In this document: positions 7,009-14,663 of the stretch, one piece after another | How the letters are laid out: each line of letters begins with the position of its first letter | Position numbering within the stretch: the first letter of the stretch is position 1 | Assembly (NCBI GenBank): GCA_023460955.1 | Contig: JAEWOH010000059.1 | Coordinates: forward strand, 1-24,239 | DNA length: 24,239 nucleotides | Direction: 5' to 3' | Source of the DNA: Bacillota bacterium | GTDB lineage: Bacteria; Bacillota; Clostridia; Acetivibrionales; DSM-1351 | Notes under the pieces: generated by a model | Seen by the model: only the letters and a program-made list of their open reading frames with translations | Databases searched by the model: none | What the model was told of the DNA's origin: nothing | Made by a program: the position numbers and the translations under genes

Positions 7009-8052
7009 TCATATAAGCTGTCCTTCAGAATCCTTTTTTAACTTTTTAATTGCATTTAATGCCTTTTCATCTAACTGATTACATTGTTCAGGTGTCGGTT
7101 TATCTGTTTCTTCTAAAGAAATCTCTTCACCGATAAAAATCTTGTAATCGCTAAACATTTTCGGAAATCTTCCATACTTGGTTAATTTATTGTAATCAAA
7201 CTCTTGAATGTATATAGGAAGAACGTTTACTTTTGCTTTATATGCGATTTTTGAAGCCCCGCCTTTAATATTTTCAGGAGTAGTTTTGTTTACCTCCATA
7301 ATTGTTCCCTGAAAAAAGAATGCAACGTTTTGACCCTCTCCTAATCTCTTTATGCATGTAGGAATTATTCGACCTGCACTTAATAAGTTACTGCGGTCAA
7401 CCGGAATCAAGCCTCTATTCATTAGAACATTACCCCAAAGTCTAGGTCTGTCACACCATGTAATTGGCTTCTTATTTACAAGTGAATTGATGGAAATCAT
7501 TTCACTATCCTTTTTTAACTTTTTAAAGCTTTTTTTAAGTTGTTTGTTTTTAATAGTTTTATAATAATTATAAACTTCTTCCAGTTCATTTATGATTAAA
7601 TTTTTGTTCTCAGTATCAACAACATCATTTATTCTGTTAATTGTATCAGAAATAAAGCCTTTTATTTCAGGACTTAAAACTTCGTTAAAACAAGTTTCAA
7701 TTCTTTGTAATGCAATAATAGTTTTATAACACAAATTAGAATAATAATTAAGATCTTTTTCAATAGCATAAAAGATATTTTTCTTAGCAACCACGTTTAT
7801 ATTATCCAATAAGAGATGTAATACAATTCCATCAAGGTTTGAAGTATGGTTTGCAACCACTAAATAATTTTTATTTTTATTATAATTTTCTTTATTTATA
7901 ACCTTCACATTACAATAGAATTTGAGCAGTGCAAAAGTAAATATCTTCACAGTTAATTTTTTTGAACCTAGCCACTTTAAAAAGCTATCTCCAATGTTAA
8001 ACATTTTATCTCTATAATTTACTTTCATAAGGATATTCATCATCGTATTCAC
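7009..8052 (-). CDS. PlsC-like glycerolipid acyltransferase with a large insertion
   Basis: Up to 347 residues. The first codon is GTG at 8052; ATGs at 8043, 8040 and 8028 are alternatives, and none has a convincing ribosome-binding site. Block I of the 1-acyl-glycerol-3-phosphate acyltransferase fold is intact: VANHTSNLD, with the HX4D pair H69/D74. Block II is MNRGLIPVDR (about 211-220). Block III, normally FPEGTRS, is replaced by FFFQGTIME (about 245-253), losing the Glu. GGASKIAYKAKVNVLPIYI matches block IV. A Lys-rich, helical insertion of about 100 residues (about 98-200) sits between blocks I and II, where canonical enzymes have only 25-40 residues. The likely role is acyl transfer to a lipid at the inner membrane face, with changed specificity. 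It is transcribed divergently from the PadR operon. Confidence 0.8.
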   Translation of the reverse strand: MNTMMNILMKVNYRDKMFNIGDSFLKWLGSKKLTVKIFTFALLKFYCNVKVINKENYNKNKNYLVVANHTSNLDGIVLHLLLDNINVVAKKNIFYAIEKDLNYYSNLCYKTIIALQRIETCFNEVLSPEIKGFISDTINRINDVVDTENKNLIINELEEVYNYYKTIKNKQLKKSFKKLKKDSEMISINSLVNKKPITWCDRPRLWGNVLMNRGLIPVDRSNLLSAGRIIPTCIKRLGEGQNVAFFFQGTIMEVNKTTPENIKGGASKIAYKAKVNVLPIYIQEFDYNKLTKYGRFPKMFSDYKIFIGEEISLEETDKPTPEQCNQLDEKALNAIKKLKKDSEGQLI

Positions 8053-8238
8053 CGAACCTATGCAAATTTTAAAAAACAGTTTCTTTCTTTGGCAGAATGC
8101 TTAAATATAAAATTAATTACTTATTATCAATCGCCATTTTTATATTATACTATATAAACCGATAATTCTGACTACTTTTATGAAAATACTATGTCGAAAA
8201 TTTTAACGGTCTTTATTTTTATAAATTTAAAATTGCTC

Positions 8239-8282
8239 TTTACAATTCAGCTACTTAGTGTTACTATATAGTGGTAGTAAGT
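8239..8282 (+). promoter_or_regulatory. PadR-operon promoter with overlapping dyad operator
   Basis: TTTACA (8239-8244) and TACTAT (8262-8267) are spaced 17 bp apart. A 30-bp dyad at 8253-8282 has perfect arms ACTTA...TAAGT around a perfect centre ACTATATAGT, with 5-bp non-symmetric spacers. The dyad covers the -10 box, which is where a PadR-type repressor would bind to autoregulate. That the adjacent PadR protein binds here is inference. Confidence 0.6.
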
Positions 8283-8325
8283 AATACTGAATATCAGTTA
8301 TACAGAATAGCAAGGAGGAATTGCG

Positions 8326-8649
8326 TTGGAAAACCTGACTGAAATGCTGAAAGGTGTGCTGGAGGGCTGTGTCCTTGAAATAATCAGCCATGAGGAAATC
8401 TACGGTTACGAAATTACAAGGCGTCTTAATGCACTAGGATTTTCAGACGTCGTGGATGGAACAGTTTATACAATATTAGTGCGGTTAGAGAAAAATAAGT
8501 TGGTGGAAATTACAAAAAAACCGTCAGATATGGGGCCGCCGCGAAAGTTCTTTACGTTAAATGACGCTGGGCGCGAGGAACTGAGGATGTTCTGGGAAAA
8601 ATGGGAATTCGTTGCGTCTAAAATCCAGCAATTAAAGGAGGAGAAATAA
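8326..8649 (+). CDS. PadR-family transcriptional regulator
   Basis: 107 residues from a TTG start, with AAGGAGGAA ending 5 nt upstream. The PadR winged helix is clear: LEIISHEEIYGYEITRRLNALG (about 16-38), the recognition helix region VVDGTVYTILVRLEKNKLVEI, and the wing KKPSDMGPPRKFFTLNDAGREEL. A C-terminal dimerisation helix follows (about 85-107). PadR proteins repress small operons and respond to phenolics, drugs or envelope stress. It overlaps an upstream operator-like dyad and is followed at 1 bp by the DUF1048 gene, a well-known gene pair in firmicutes. Codons here are richer in G/C than in the flanking genes. Confidence 0.92.
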   Translation: MENLTEMLKGVLEGCVLEIISHEEIYGYEITRRLNALGFSDVVDGTVYTILVRLEKNKLVEITKKPSDMGPPRKFFTLNDAGREELRMFWEKWEFVASKIQQLKEEK

Positions 8650-8650
8650 G

Positions 8651-9022
8651 ATGTCTGAATTTTTTGATAACTATTTAAATGTTAAAAAAATAATACAGAG
8701 CAAGCGTGAATACAAGCAGCAAATGGCAAGAGTGGAAGCTTTGCCGGAAGACTATCAATATGTATTCAAGAAAATACAGGGACACATGTGGATGTTCGCG
8801 TCGGGATCGGGCTATGACATGATGAAGATACATTATGACCTGGTAGAGCTGTTCGAGATCGGCGCAGCTGATGGAAAGCACGTTCTGGACATTACCGGCG
8901 AGGATGTTGCAGCATTTTGTGAAGAACTCCTGCGCAGCGCAAGCACATACACCGAAAACTGGCGCGAGTCGTTAAACCGTGACATACTGAAAAAACTGGG
9001 AAGGGGTAAAGGTTCCAAATGA
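8651..9022 (+). CDS. DUF1048-family protein
   Basis: 123 residues; the ribosome-binding site AAAGGAGGAG lies inside the end of the PadR gene, 1 bp before this start. The sequence is all-helical and matches the DUF1048 pattern: KREYKQQMARVEALPEDYQYVFKKIQ in the first helices, a central DLVELFEIGAADGKHVLDITGEDV, and a terminal WRESLNRDILKKLG. DUF1048 proteins are small cytosolic helical proteins of unknown function that often follow padR genes. Here the stop codon overlaps the next start as ATGA, implying translational coupling to the small ORF downstream. Confidence 0.88.
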   Translation: MSEFFDNYLNVKKIIQSKREYKQQMARVEALPEDYQYVFKKIQGHMWMFASGSGYDMMKIHYDLVELFEIGAADGKHVLDITGEDVAAFCEELLRSASTYTENWRESLNRDILKKLGRGKGSK

Positions 9023-9180
9023 GAGGCAGTCAATCTGCCTTAGCGGACAATTCGGCAGTGGACGAGATATTGACCTGGAGGGAAAACCTAATCAAAAGCT
9101 TTTCCCTCCCGCAAAGGCGGAAATATATTAAGAAGACGCCTATATTGACGTTCCTTATAAATATTGGCAAAAAGGCGTAA
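9019..9180 (+). CDS. Small ORF coupled to DUF1048, function unknown
   Basis: 53 residues starting MRGSQSALADNSAVDEI and ending INIGKKA. The ATG overlaps the DUF1048 stop as ATGA, a typical sign of translational coupling. The protein is basic in its second half (LPQRRKYIKKT), has no clear membrane segment and no Cys. A 10-bp inverted repeat (9077-9086 with 9100-9109) lies within it. It could be a real third gene of the PadR operon or the 5' remnant of a longer gene. I do not recognise a family. Confidence 0.45.
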   Translation: MRGSQSALADNSAVDEILTWRENLIKSFSLPQRRKYIKKTPILTFLINIGKKA

Positions 9181-9248
9181 ACAGGTGTATTGCAACATTC
9201 CCAATAACTATATTTATCTATATAACAGAATAAAAAAATAAAGAGTAA

Positions 9249-9704
9249 TTACAGTTTCAACTCCATTATTTCATTATGTATTGAAAAGCCCTGTCGTTCA
9301 TAGAAACTCAATGATTTTTGGCTTGGCCAAATAAATAGTAATTCTATTTTATTGTCTGAAGCCCATTGTCTTACTTTTTCTAATAATTTTGTTCCAATAC
9401 CATTGTTCCTAACTTCAACCTTTGTATGAACATTTGTAACATAACCTATTTCTGCAAATAATTTTTGCGGTTTTGGAACTTTTCTTATTCTATTTATGTA
9501 TATGTTGGCTACAACTGAGTTGTCATCCTCCGCGATCCAGTACACCCACGAGCCATTTCTCAAGCCATTAATTAAAAATAAACTACATTCACTTATAAAA
9601 TCTTCCTTTGATATTTCAAAATGTCCCTCTTCTTCGCCTTCGTGCTCCCATCGCATTTCTGACAGCATTGGAATATCTTTTTCTGTTGCCTGTCTGTATA
9701 CCAT
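9249..9704 (-). CDS. GNAT-family N-acetyltransferase
   Basis: 151 residues from the ATG at 9704, which has GAGGTG 6 nt upstream; the earlier ATGs at 9728/9725 have no ribosome-binding site. The GNAT core is complete: an N-terminal RQATEKDIPMLSEMR, beta-4 AEIGYVTNVHTKVEVRNNGIG with the acetyl-CoA-binding R/N-NGIG loop, KLLEKVRQWASDNKIELLFIWPS, and the final SLSFYERQGF motif before the last strand. The acceptor is unknown. It follows the nucleotidyltransferase gene by 40 bp on the same strand, which suggests a small operon of modifying enzymes, perhaps protective against antibiotics or toxic amines. Confidence 0.9.
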   Translation of the reverse strand: MVYRQATEKDIPMLSEMRWEHEGEEEGHFEISKEDFISECSLFLINGLRNGSWVYWIAEDDNSVVANIYINRIRKVPKPQKLFAEIGYVTNVHTKVEVRNNGIGTKLLEKVRQWASDNKIELLFIWPSQKSLSFYERQGFSIHNEIMELKL

Positions 9705-9744
9705 TTTATTCACCTCGTCATACATCATTACTAAAATATTTAAG

Positions 9745-10392
9745 TTAATTTTTTATCCAATTATGCCCTTTTGGATACTCAATATTCATTGCAGAACATA
9801 ACCAGTCATACCTTTCTTTTTCAAGTTTTACTCTGGTCATATAAAAGTCATTTGTATAATCCATATTATCATAATTTGTAGACTTATACAGTAATACAAG
9901 TTCCGGAGCAAGTATACTAAATCCTTTCTTTTTTATAAATGCTTTATCGGAACTAAGCGTAATTGAATGATTCCTTTTATAAATAAAATAGCCGTCAACG
10001 ATGTGATTAAAAAGGACTTCAATAAAATCAAGCTGAGTCTGTTCTCTTTGTAAATATTTTGCATATCTAAACACGCCGTCTATTTCCTCAGTAACTATAA
10101 AGTCAGCATTTTTTCTATAACACCAAATATTATCAAACTTCAACTCGCTATGTTCAAGCACATAGTCAATTGAAGCTATCCTTCCATTCCCTACAGGTGC
10201 ATCAATTTCCCATCCTTTTGCCTTAAGATATCCGATGCATTTTAGCATATCATCAAAACTAACTGTTATATCCAAGTCCTTATGTTTACGTGTCTTCTTT
10301 CCAATATAAGCATCAATAGCATATCCTCCACAGAGATGCCAATCTATATTTATTCCTGCAAGGTGCTCACATAGATCATTAATTAGCTTCAT
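9745..10392 (-). CDS. Nucleotidyltransferase-fold protein, aminoglycoside/lincosamide adenylyltransferase-like
   Basis: 215 residues, with GAGAGG 6 nt before the ATG. The N-terminal third has the nucleotidyltransferase signature: WHLCGGYAIDAYIGKKTR followed by HKDLDITV, where the GG motif and DLD carboxylates would bind metal and NTP. This arrangement (GG...R.H.DLDI) is that of the LinB/ANT(2'')-type family, which transfers AMP to drug hydroxyls. The middle of the protein is Tyr- and Phe-rich, and the C-terminus (PELVLLYKS...KEKERYDWL-like) also fits that family. Substrate and resistance activity cannot be claimed. It heads a two-gene unit with the GNAT gene. A perfect 18-bp palindrome (10428-10445) lies 35 bp upstream. 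Confidence 0.8.
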   Translation of the reverse strand: MKLINDLCEHLAGINIDWHLCGGYAIDAYIGKKTRKHKDLDITVSFDDMLKCIGYLKAKGWEIDAPVGNGRIASIDYVLEHSELKFDNIWCYRKNADFIVTEEIDGVFRYAKYLQREQTQLDFIEVLFNHIVDGYFIYKRNHSITLSSDKAFIKKKGFSILAPELVLLYKSTNYDNMDYTNDFYMTRVKLEKERYDWLCSAMNIEYPKGHNWIKN

Positions 10393-10427
10393 TTAATACC
10401 TCTCTATTAAACAAAATATTATTGTGG

Positions 10428-10445
10428 CTTATATAATTATATAAG
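10428..10445. repeat. 18-bp perfect palindrome upstream of the nucleotidyltransferase
   Basis: CTTATATAATTATATAAG, self-complementary across all 18 bases, 35 bp before the start codon. It contains TATAAT on both strands, so it may simply be a -10 region in AT-rich DNA or an operator. Confidence 0.4.
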
Positions 10446-10510
10446 ATCACTTGAATTGGGTATATATGTAAAGTGTGTTTAATTCAATTAAATGATTCTA
10501 ATTATTTCTG

Positions 10511-11764
10511 TTATGCTAACTTATGTTTCCGAAATGAAGAATAAGCAAAAGGCAAAAGTATAGCTGATAGTAAACCATATAAAATAGGTAATATCTGATA
10601 AGGTGTGATTACTATTCCGAAAACATCATAAAATTTATAAATTCGTACTAAGGTCCACCCCAGAAGCATCTGATGTGGAAGTAGGCTCAAAAGTTTATCC
10701 CACAAGCCTCCTGTAATAACCTGTTTACCAATTGTTGAAGGGACTAAAATAATTAGAACTAAAAAAATAATTGTTGCGAAGGATGATTTTACCTTTGATG
10801 AAAGGAACATAGCCAAACTGCTAATAAACAGACACCCTAAATACCCAAGGAGCAATACCATCCAAAGAGCCTGGCTGTTCGTTATATGATAAAAGCTTTT
10901 CCATCCTTGAACGGAGGTCTGAATTTCGCAACTACCTCCTTCAGTCCCATAAACTGCAAATATAAATCCAAATACCGCACAGGTAGTGATCCAATACACT
11001 ATTGAAGTGGAAAGTAATCCGGCAATCAGCTTATATAAAATTCCTCTCTTCCTGCCATGCTCGGTGGAGAGTAAAACAGCGTCACTACCAGTTTGGTATT
11101 CTATTGAAAATACAGGTGCCATTATGATACAAATAACAAATGCAATTGCAAAAATTACTGTGGCACTCCTCTCTAATGCAATCAGCCATCCATCCGCATA
11201 AGAATAATTAAATGGTATGGATAAGGTTTCTGCCGAGTTTATTAAATATTGTTTCTCATTTTTTGTAAGGTGGTCAGCTTCCTGGCTGTCCAGTAAAGCT
11301 TTAAGCTGATCAATTCGATTTGAATAAAACCGATATGCAACATCTTCACGCAAACTGTCAATCAGATAATAATCATAGGATTGCAACTCTCCATAAGAGC
11401 AATTTATTAAATCCCGTATATCCATAAAACCCTGTTTCCTGGAGTACTTGATATTTGAGAGCTTAATATCCGATTCCTTCATACCGGTAAAGTCATTATC
11501 TGATTCTATCCTCGTATTCTCTCTTATCACCCTTCCTATGGTTTCCACTGTCAGACTGCCATTCCATTTCATTTTTTCATTCCTTAGTAACTTTACTGCT
11601 TTAGTTCCACTATTTCCGATTCCCTCTGAATCAACAAATGTGGTATTAGATAAACAGGAAAACAGCATCGTTACCATCCAAACCCCTAATAATATTAAGC
11701 TTATAATGGAAATTTTTTTATATAAAATTTTTCTTATCTCATATTTCAAAATCTGCAATTTCAT
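10511..11764 (-). CDS. ABC-2-type transporter permease
   Basis: 417 residues by the ATG at 11764. That ATG is only about 1 nt from GAGGTG, so the TTG at 11758 with 7-nt spacing may be the true start. There is one N-terminal membrane helix (about 18-37), a large polar presumably extracellular loop (about 40-195), then about five helices (around 200-220, 245-270, 300-320, 332-350, 385-405). This is the layout of ABC-2 exporters and bacitracin-type permeases. It overlaps the ATPase gene by 26 bp and is the last gene of a sigma factor/membrane protein/ATPase/permease operon. The substrate is unknown; the sigma-factor linkage suggests export or defence induced by envelope stress. Confidence 0.85.
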   Translation of the reverse strand: MKLQILKYEIRKILYKKISIISLILLGVWMVTMLFSCLSNTTFVDSEGIGNSGTKAVKLLRNEKMKWNGSLTVETIGRVIRENTRIESDNDFTGMKESDIKLSNIKYSRKQGFMDIRDLINCSYGELQSYDYYLIDSLREDVAYRFYSNRIDQLKALLDSQEADHLTKNEKQYLINSAETLSIPFNYSYADGWLIALERSATVIFAIAFVICIIMAPVFSIEYQTGSDAVLLSTEHGRKRGILYKLIAGLLSTSIVYWITTCAVFGFIFAVYGTEGGSCEIQTSVQGWKSFYHITNSQALWMVLLLGYLGCLFISSLAMFLSSKVKSSFATIIFLVLIILVPSTIGKQVITGGLWDKLLSLLPHQMLLGWTLVRIYKFYDVFGIVITPYQILPILYGLLSAILLPFAYSSFRKHKLA

Positions 11765-12626
11765 TCACCTCGCCAAAATAGTATATAAACAGATCTTCTA
11801 AAGCAGGCTCTACTTGTATGGCTGATATCGAAGGCTTTGACTCTGAAATTATTCTGAGTTCAACCTTATCACAATAGTTCTTTTCATTGCTCAATAAATA
11901 TGTAGAACGTAAACTTTCTGCCTCTCTTAAATCTGTTATGCAAGTCCACGTTTTGCCTCTCACTTCAGATAACAATTTCTCTATATCTCCCAGTGCGATT
12001 ATACTTCCGTCTTTCATAATTAATATTTCTTTTGCTATGGATTCCAAATCCGAAACAATATGTGTAGACAATAACACAATTCGATCCTCAGCTATCCTGC
12101 TTATGAGTGCCCTAAACCTGATTCGTTCCTTAGGATCAAGTCCGGCTGTAGGCTCATCCAAGATTAAAAGCTTCGGGTCATTAAGAAGTGCCTGGGCTAT
12201 CCCAAGCCTCCTCTTCATTCCACCAGAAAAAGTTTTTATTTTCTTTTTTCTTACTTTTGTTAACGAAACTATTTCCAAGAATTCATTTACACGCTTCTTT
12301 GCAATTAAAGGCTTTAATCCTTTTAATGCTGCTATATATAACAGGTAATCCTCTGCTGAAAATTCCGGGTAATATCCAAATTCCTGTGGCAGGTAGCCAA
12401 TAATTCTTCTGAATCTTTCATCCATTTCACGGATATCTTCTTCATCATACTTTATTGTTCCGCTTGAAGGTGTAACCAGAGTGCAAATCATCCTCATGAG
12501 AGTAGTTTTTCCTGCACCATTTGCACCAAGTAGACCGTAAACACCTTTTTGCAAAGAAAAGCTCACTTTATTAACAGCTGTAACTTCTTTAAAGTTTTTG
12601 CATAGATCATTTACTTGTAATATCAA
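11739..12626 (-). CDS. ABC transporter ATP-binding protein
   Basis: 295 residues from the TTG at 12626, which has GGAGGTG 5 nt upstream. The longer in-frame extension to 12719 lies inside the upstream gene and has no ribosome-binding site. All motifs are present: Walker A GANGAGKTT (34-42), Q-loop Q81, signature FSGGM (133-137), Walker B LLILDEP with D157/E158, and the switch H189 in STH. The C-terminal 80 residues form the extension seen in ABC-2 drug and bacteriocin exporters. The start overlaps the stop of the upstream membrane gene as TTGA, and the end overlaps the permease by 26 bp, so the three products are translationally coupled. Confidence 0.93.
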   Translation of the reverse strand: MILQVNDLCKNFKEVTAVNKVSFSLQKGVYGLLGANGAGKTTLMRMICTLVTPSSGTIKYDEEDIREMDERFRRIIGYLPQEFGYYPEFSAEDYLLYIAALKGLKPLIAKKRVNEFLEIVSLTKVRKKKIKTFSGGMKRRLGIAQALLNDPKLLILDEPTAGLDPKERIRFRALISRIAEDRIVLLSTHIVSDLESIAKEILIMKDGSIIALGDIEKLLSEVRGKTWTCITDLREAESLRSTYLLSNEKNYCDKVELRIISESKPSISAIQVEPALEDLFIYYFGEVNEIADFEI

Positions 12627-13360
12627 TCGCTCACCTCCAAATAACTTCTGCTGGATTTTACTATTCTTTTTACCGAGAAAATAAGATATCCAAAAGAAAG
12701 TGCTAAAAGTACATACCATATTCTTAGCTGCAATAATTCATATACATGGTAATCTTTGACCAATAGATACCAGAAAGCAGCTCCGCTGCTGCAGGCACCA
12801 ACAGCAAGAATTTTTGAAAACATAACACTTCTGCTGCCCAATAAGGAAAAGCAGATACAGCAATTGAAATTAAACGGCACGAAAAAATAGATTACTGCCT
12901 CATACATTGAAAATCCACTTGTCTTAATTGTTATTATTGTTAACATAGTTGCTAATATCAAATCCAACATTCCCACCAACAATAATCTGGAAAGGTATAC
13001 CTTTCGTAAATCAAAGTATGTTGTATTCTCAACTTCATATGTACCAGTGGATATATTTTTCCATAGCTCAGGGATTGAAAAAACAATCAATAATGGGGCA
13101 TATATGGCACAATAACTAATTTTTTTATTGCTCATATCAAAGCTCATAAAACTTAATCCAAAAGCTGCGGTAAAAAAAACAATAATTTGTGTCACCCAAT
13201 ATGTTTTACTTAAAGATAACATTTGCTGAAACAGGAACTCCCACCTGCTCAAAGGTGCCATTAGCATTTGCGTGCGATATTTCTTTTTGGCAGCTTCAAT
13301 TGTCTGTATCAGCTTTTCTTCATCATAAGCTGGAATTTCCTTATCTAAATGAATATTCAT
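12623..13360 (-). CDS. Multi-pass membrane protein of the sigma/ABC operon (possible sigma regulator)
   Basis: 245 residues from the ATG at 13360, which has AAGGAGG 6 nt upstream; an upstream in-frame codon at 13390 is disfavoured. A cytosolic charged N-terminus of about 50 residues (KEIPAYDEEKLIQTIEAAKKKY...) is followed by about six hydrophobic segments (around 57-75, 83-100, 127-150, 155-175, 183-203, 213-235). It begins inside the end of the sigma-factor gene (20-bp overlap) and ends in a TTGA overlap with the ATPase gene. By position it could be the membrane anti-sigma factor or a second permease-like subunit. I see no zinc-binding HxxxCxxC motif of classical ZAS anti-sigma factors. Confidence 0.75.
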   Translation of the reverse strand: MNIHLDKEIPAYDEEKLIQTIEAAKKKYRTQMLMAPLSRWEFLFQQMLSLSKTYWVTQIIVFFTAAFGLSFMSFDMSNKKISYCAIYAPLLIVFSIPELWKNISTGTYEVENTTYFDLRKVYLSRLLLVGMLDLILATMLTIITIKTSGFSMYEAVIYFFVPFNFNCCICFSLLGSRSVMFSKILAVGACSSGAAFWYLLVKDYHVYELLQLRIWYVLLALSFGYLIFSVKRIVKSSRSYLEVSD

Positions 13361-13883
13361 AAAAATCCTCCTTAGCAATATTTTTTCCAAGCATCTTTTT
13401 ACTCTCCGAAAGCCGGTACTTTATAAGCGAAGTCTTTATACCAAGTATTTCAGAAATTTCTCTTATCTTCAGATTCTGGAAATAGTAGAGCAGGATGACT
13501 TCCTTGAACTCCTCCGGAAGCCTTGAAATCTCATATTGAACTGTTACTTTTACAGCAATAGCCTCTTGTGGTTCTATATCAGCTGGTATAGTTTCTTCCA
13601 GGTTACAAGCAGACATTCCCCTTTGCCGTTTATATGAATTCTTACAAAAGTTCCCTGCAATAACATAAAGATAGTTTTTTGTTTTGCCCTTATGAATGTA
13701 GTTGTTTAAATGTTCAAAAAAGCTGACAAATGTATCTTGTGTCACATCTTCTGCCTGGTATTTATCATTAAGTTTAAAATAACAGTACCTGTAGATTTCA
13801 CTATAGTATTGAAGCACAAAATCATTAACCGCAGCTTCATCGCCCTGCTTCATTCTCCGTATCAGAAACAAGTCCTTGTCCAA
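13341..13883 (-). CDS. ECF-type RNA polymerase sigma factor
   Basis: 180 residues from a TTG start with AAAGGAGG 6 nt upstream. Region 2 is at about 10-85 (FVLQYYSEIYRYCYF, then AEDVTQDTFVSFFEHL) and region 4 at about 118-168 (LPEEFKEVILLYYF, then IREISEILGIKTSLIKYRLSESKKML). There is no region 1 or 3, as expected of the ECF group. It should direct RNA polymerase to a small regulon, most simply its own operon. It is the first of four overlapping genes (membrane protein, ABC ATPase, permease). A possible vegetative promoter with a TTATAC-like -10 lies around 13925-13950 but is not convincing. Confidence 0.9.
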   Translation of the reverse strand: MDKDLFLIRRMKQGDEAAVNDFVLQYYSEIYRYCYFKLNDKYQAEDVTQDTFVSFFEHLNNYIHKGKTKNYLYVIAGNFCKNSYKRQRGMSACNLEETIPADIEPQEAIAVKVTVQYEISRLPEEFKEVILLYYFQNLKIREISEILGIKTSLIKYRLSESKKMLGKNIAKEDFYEYSFR

Positions 13884-14020
13884 TATAAGCCTCCTTTTAC
13901 AGATTTATAAACACTTTTCATTATGTATAACAACTTACAAATATAAAAAGTCAGGATAATTAATACTTTTTCTCAAGTTTTTTAATAAAATACCATGTCT
14001 AAATTATTTTGTTAGTATTC

Positions 14021-14046
14021 AAAAAGCAGGGTTCATCAACCCTGCT
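14021..14046 (-). terminator. Rho-independent terminator
   Basis: A perfect 9-bp stem (14025-14033 with 14038-14046) with a 4-nt loop, followed by TTTTTG on the minus strand. It would end transcripts coming from the GNAT pseudogene region and insulates the sigma-factor operon. Confidence 0.8.
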
Positions 14047-14174
14047 CTATTAATTCACATATTAGTTATCCCCGGACATATGTAAAGAAAAGGATTCTGC
14101 ATCATTTAGGTAATTCCCCATAATCAATAAGTATCCTATCAAATGCGCGGAGGTATTTACCATTATCGGGAGAC

Positions 14175-14533
14175 CTAATCATCATCAAGACAATCTATAC
14201 TTATCAGTTTTAATTCAACACTATTTTTAAGAGTATATGCCATATGTATCAAGCCATCATCATACTTATTAACAATACAAAAGCCAAAGCCTTGGTATAA
14301 ATTCTTTGCAGGAATATTATCATCTTCTACAAAAAGTTGTATTGCAGCACAATCTTTATAATCACTTTCTAATAATTTTCTAATCTGGTTCAATGCTAAT
14401 TTTGAATAGCCTAAGCCTTGGAATCTCATATCAATTCTGAATCCGCAGCAAGATATTTCTGTTGCTCTTGTTTAAGTTCTATTTGACATGCTTTTTTCCA
14501 ATTTTCTTTTGCAATTCTTTTCACTGTAATCAT
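14175..14533 (-). pseudogene. GNAT N-acetyltransferase pseudogene with internal deletion
   Basis: From the ATG at 14533 the minus strand reads MITVKRIAKENWKKACQIEL and on to about residue 35, then stops at a TGA overlapping 14428-14430. That is a GNAT N-terminus. In another frame the sequence resumes at once (from 14429) as MRFQGLGYSKLALNQIRKLL...PAKNLYQGFGF, the acetyl-CoA-binding and C-terminal part of a GNAT, ending at 14175. The two pieces together give about 119 residues against a usual 150-180, so roughly 40-55 middle residues are missing, as well as the frame being broken. The 84-residue downstream ORF has no ribosome-binding site. The protein is most likely non-functional. Confidence 0.75.
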
Positions 14534-14663
14534 TTTCAACTAATACCTTGTGTAATGGATTTTTTATCGATAAGTGAAGGGTATCCACCATCAAAAATTA
14601 ACTAAGTATAATAATCCTTAGATTTATCTTCTCGTTAAACCAACGAAACCAACAAACTGTGTA

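Noticed and set aside
9077..9109. 10-bp inverted repeat as terminator of the PadR operon
   Set aside because: It is not followed by a T-run and lies inside the 53-residue ORF.
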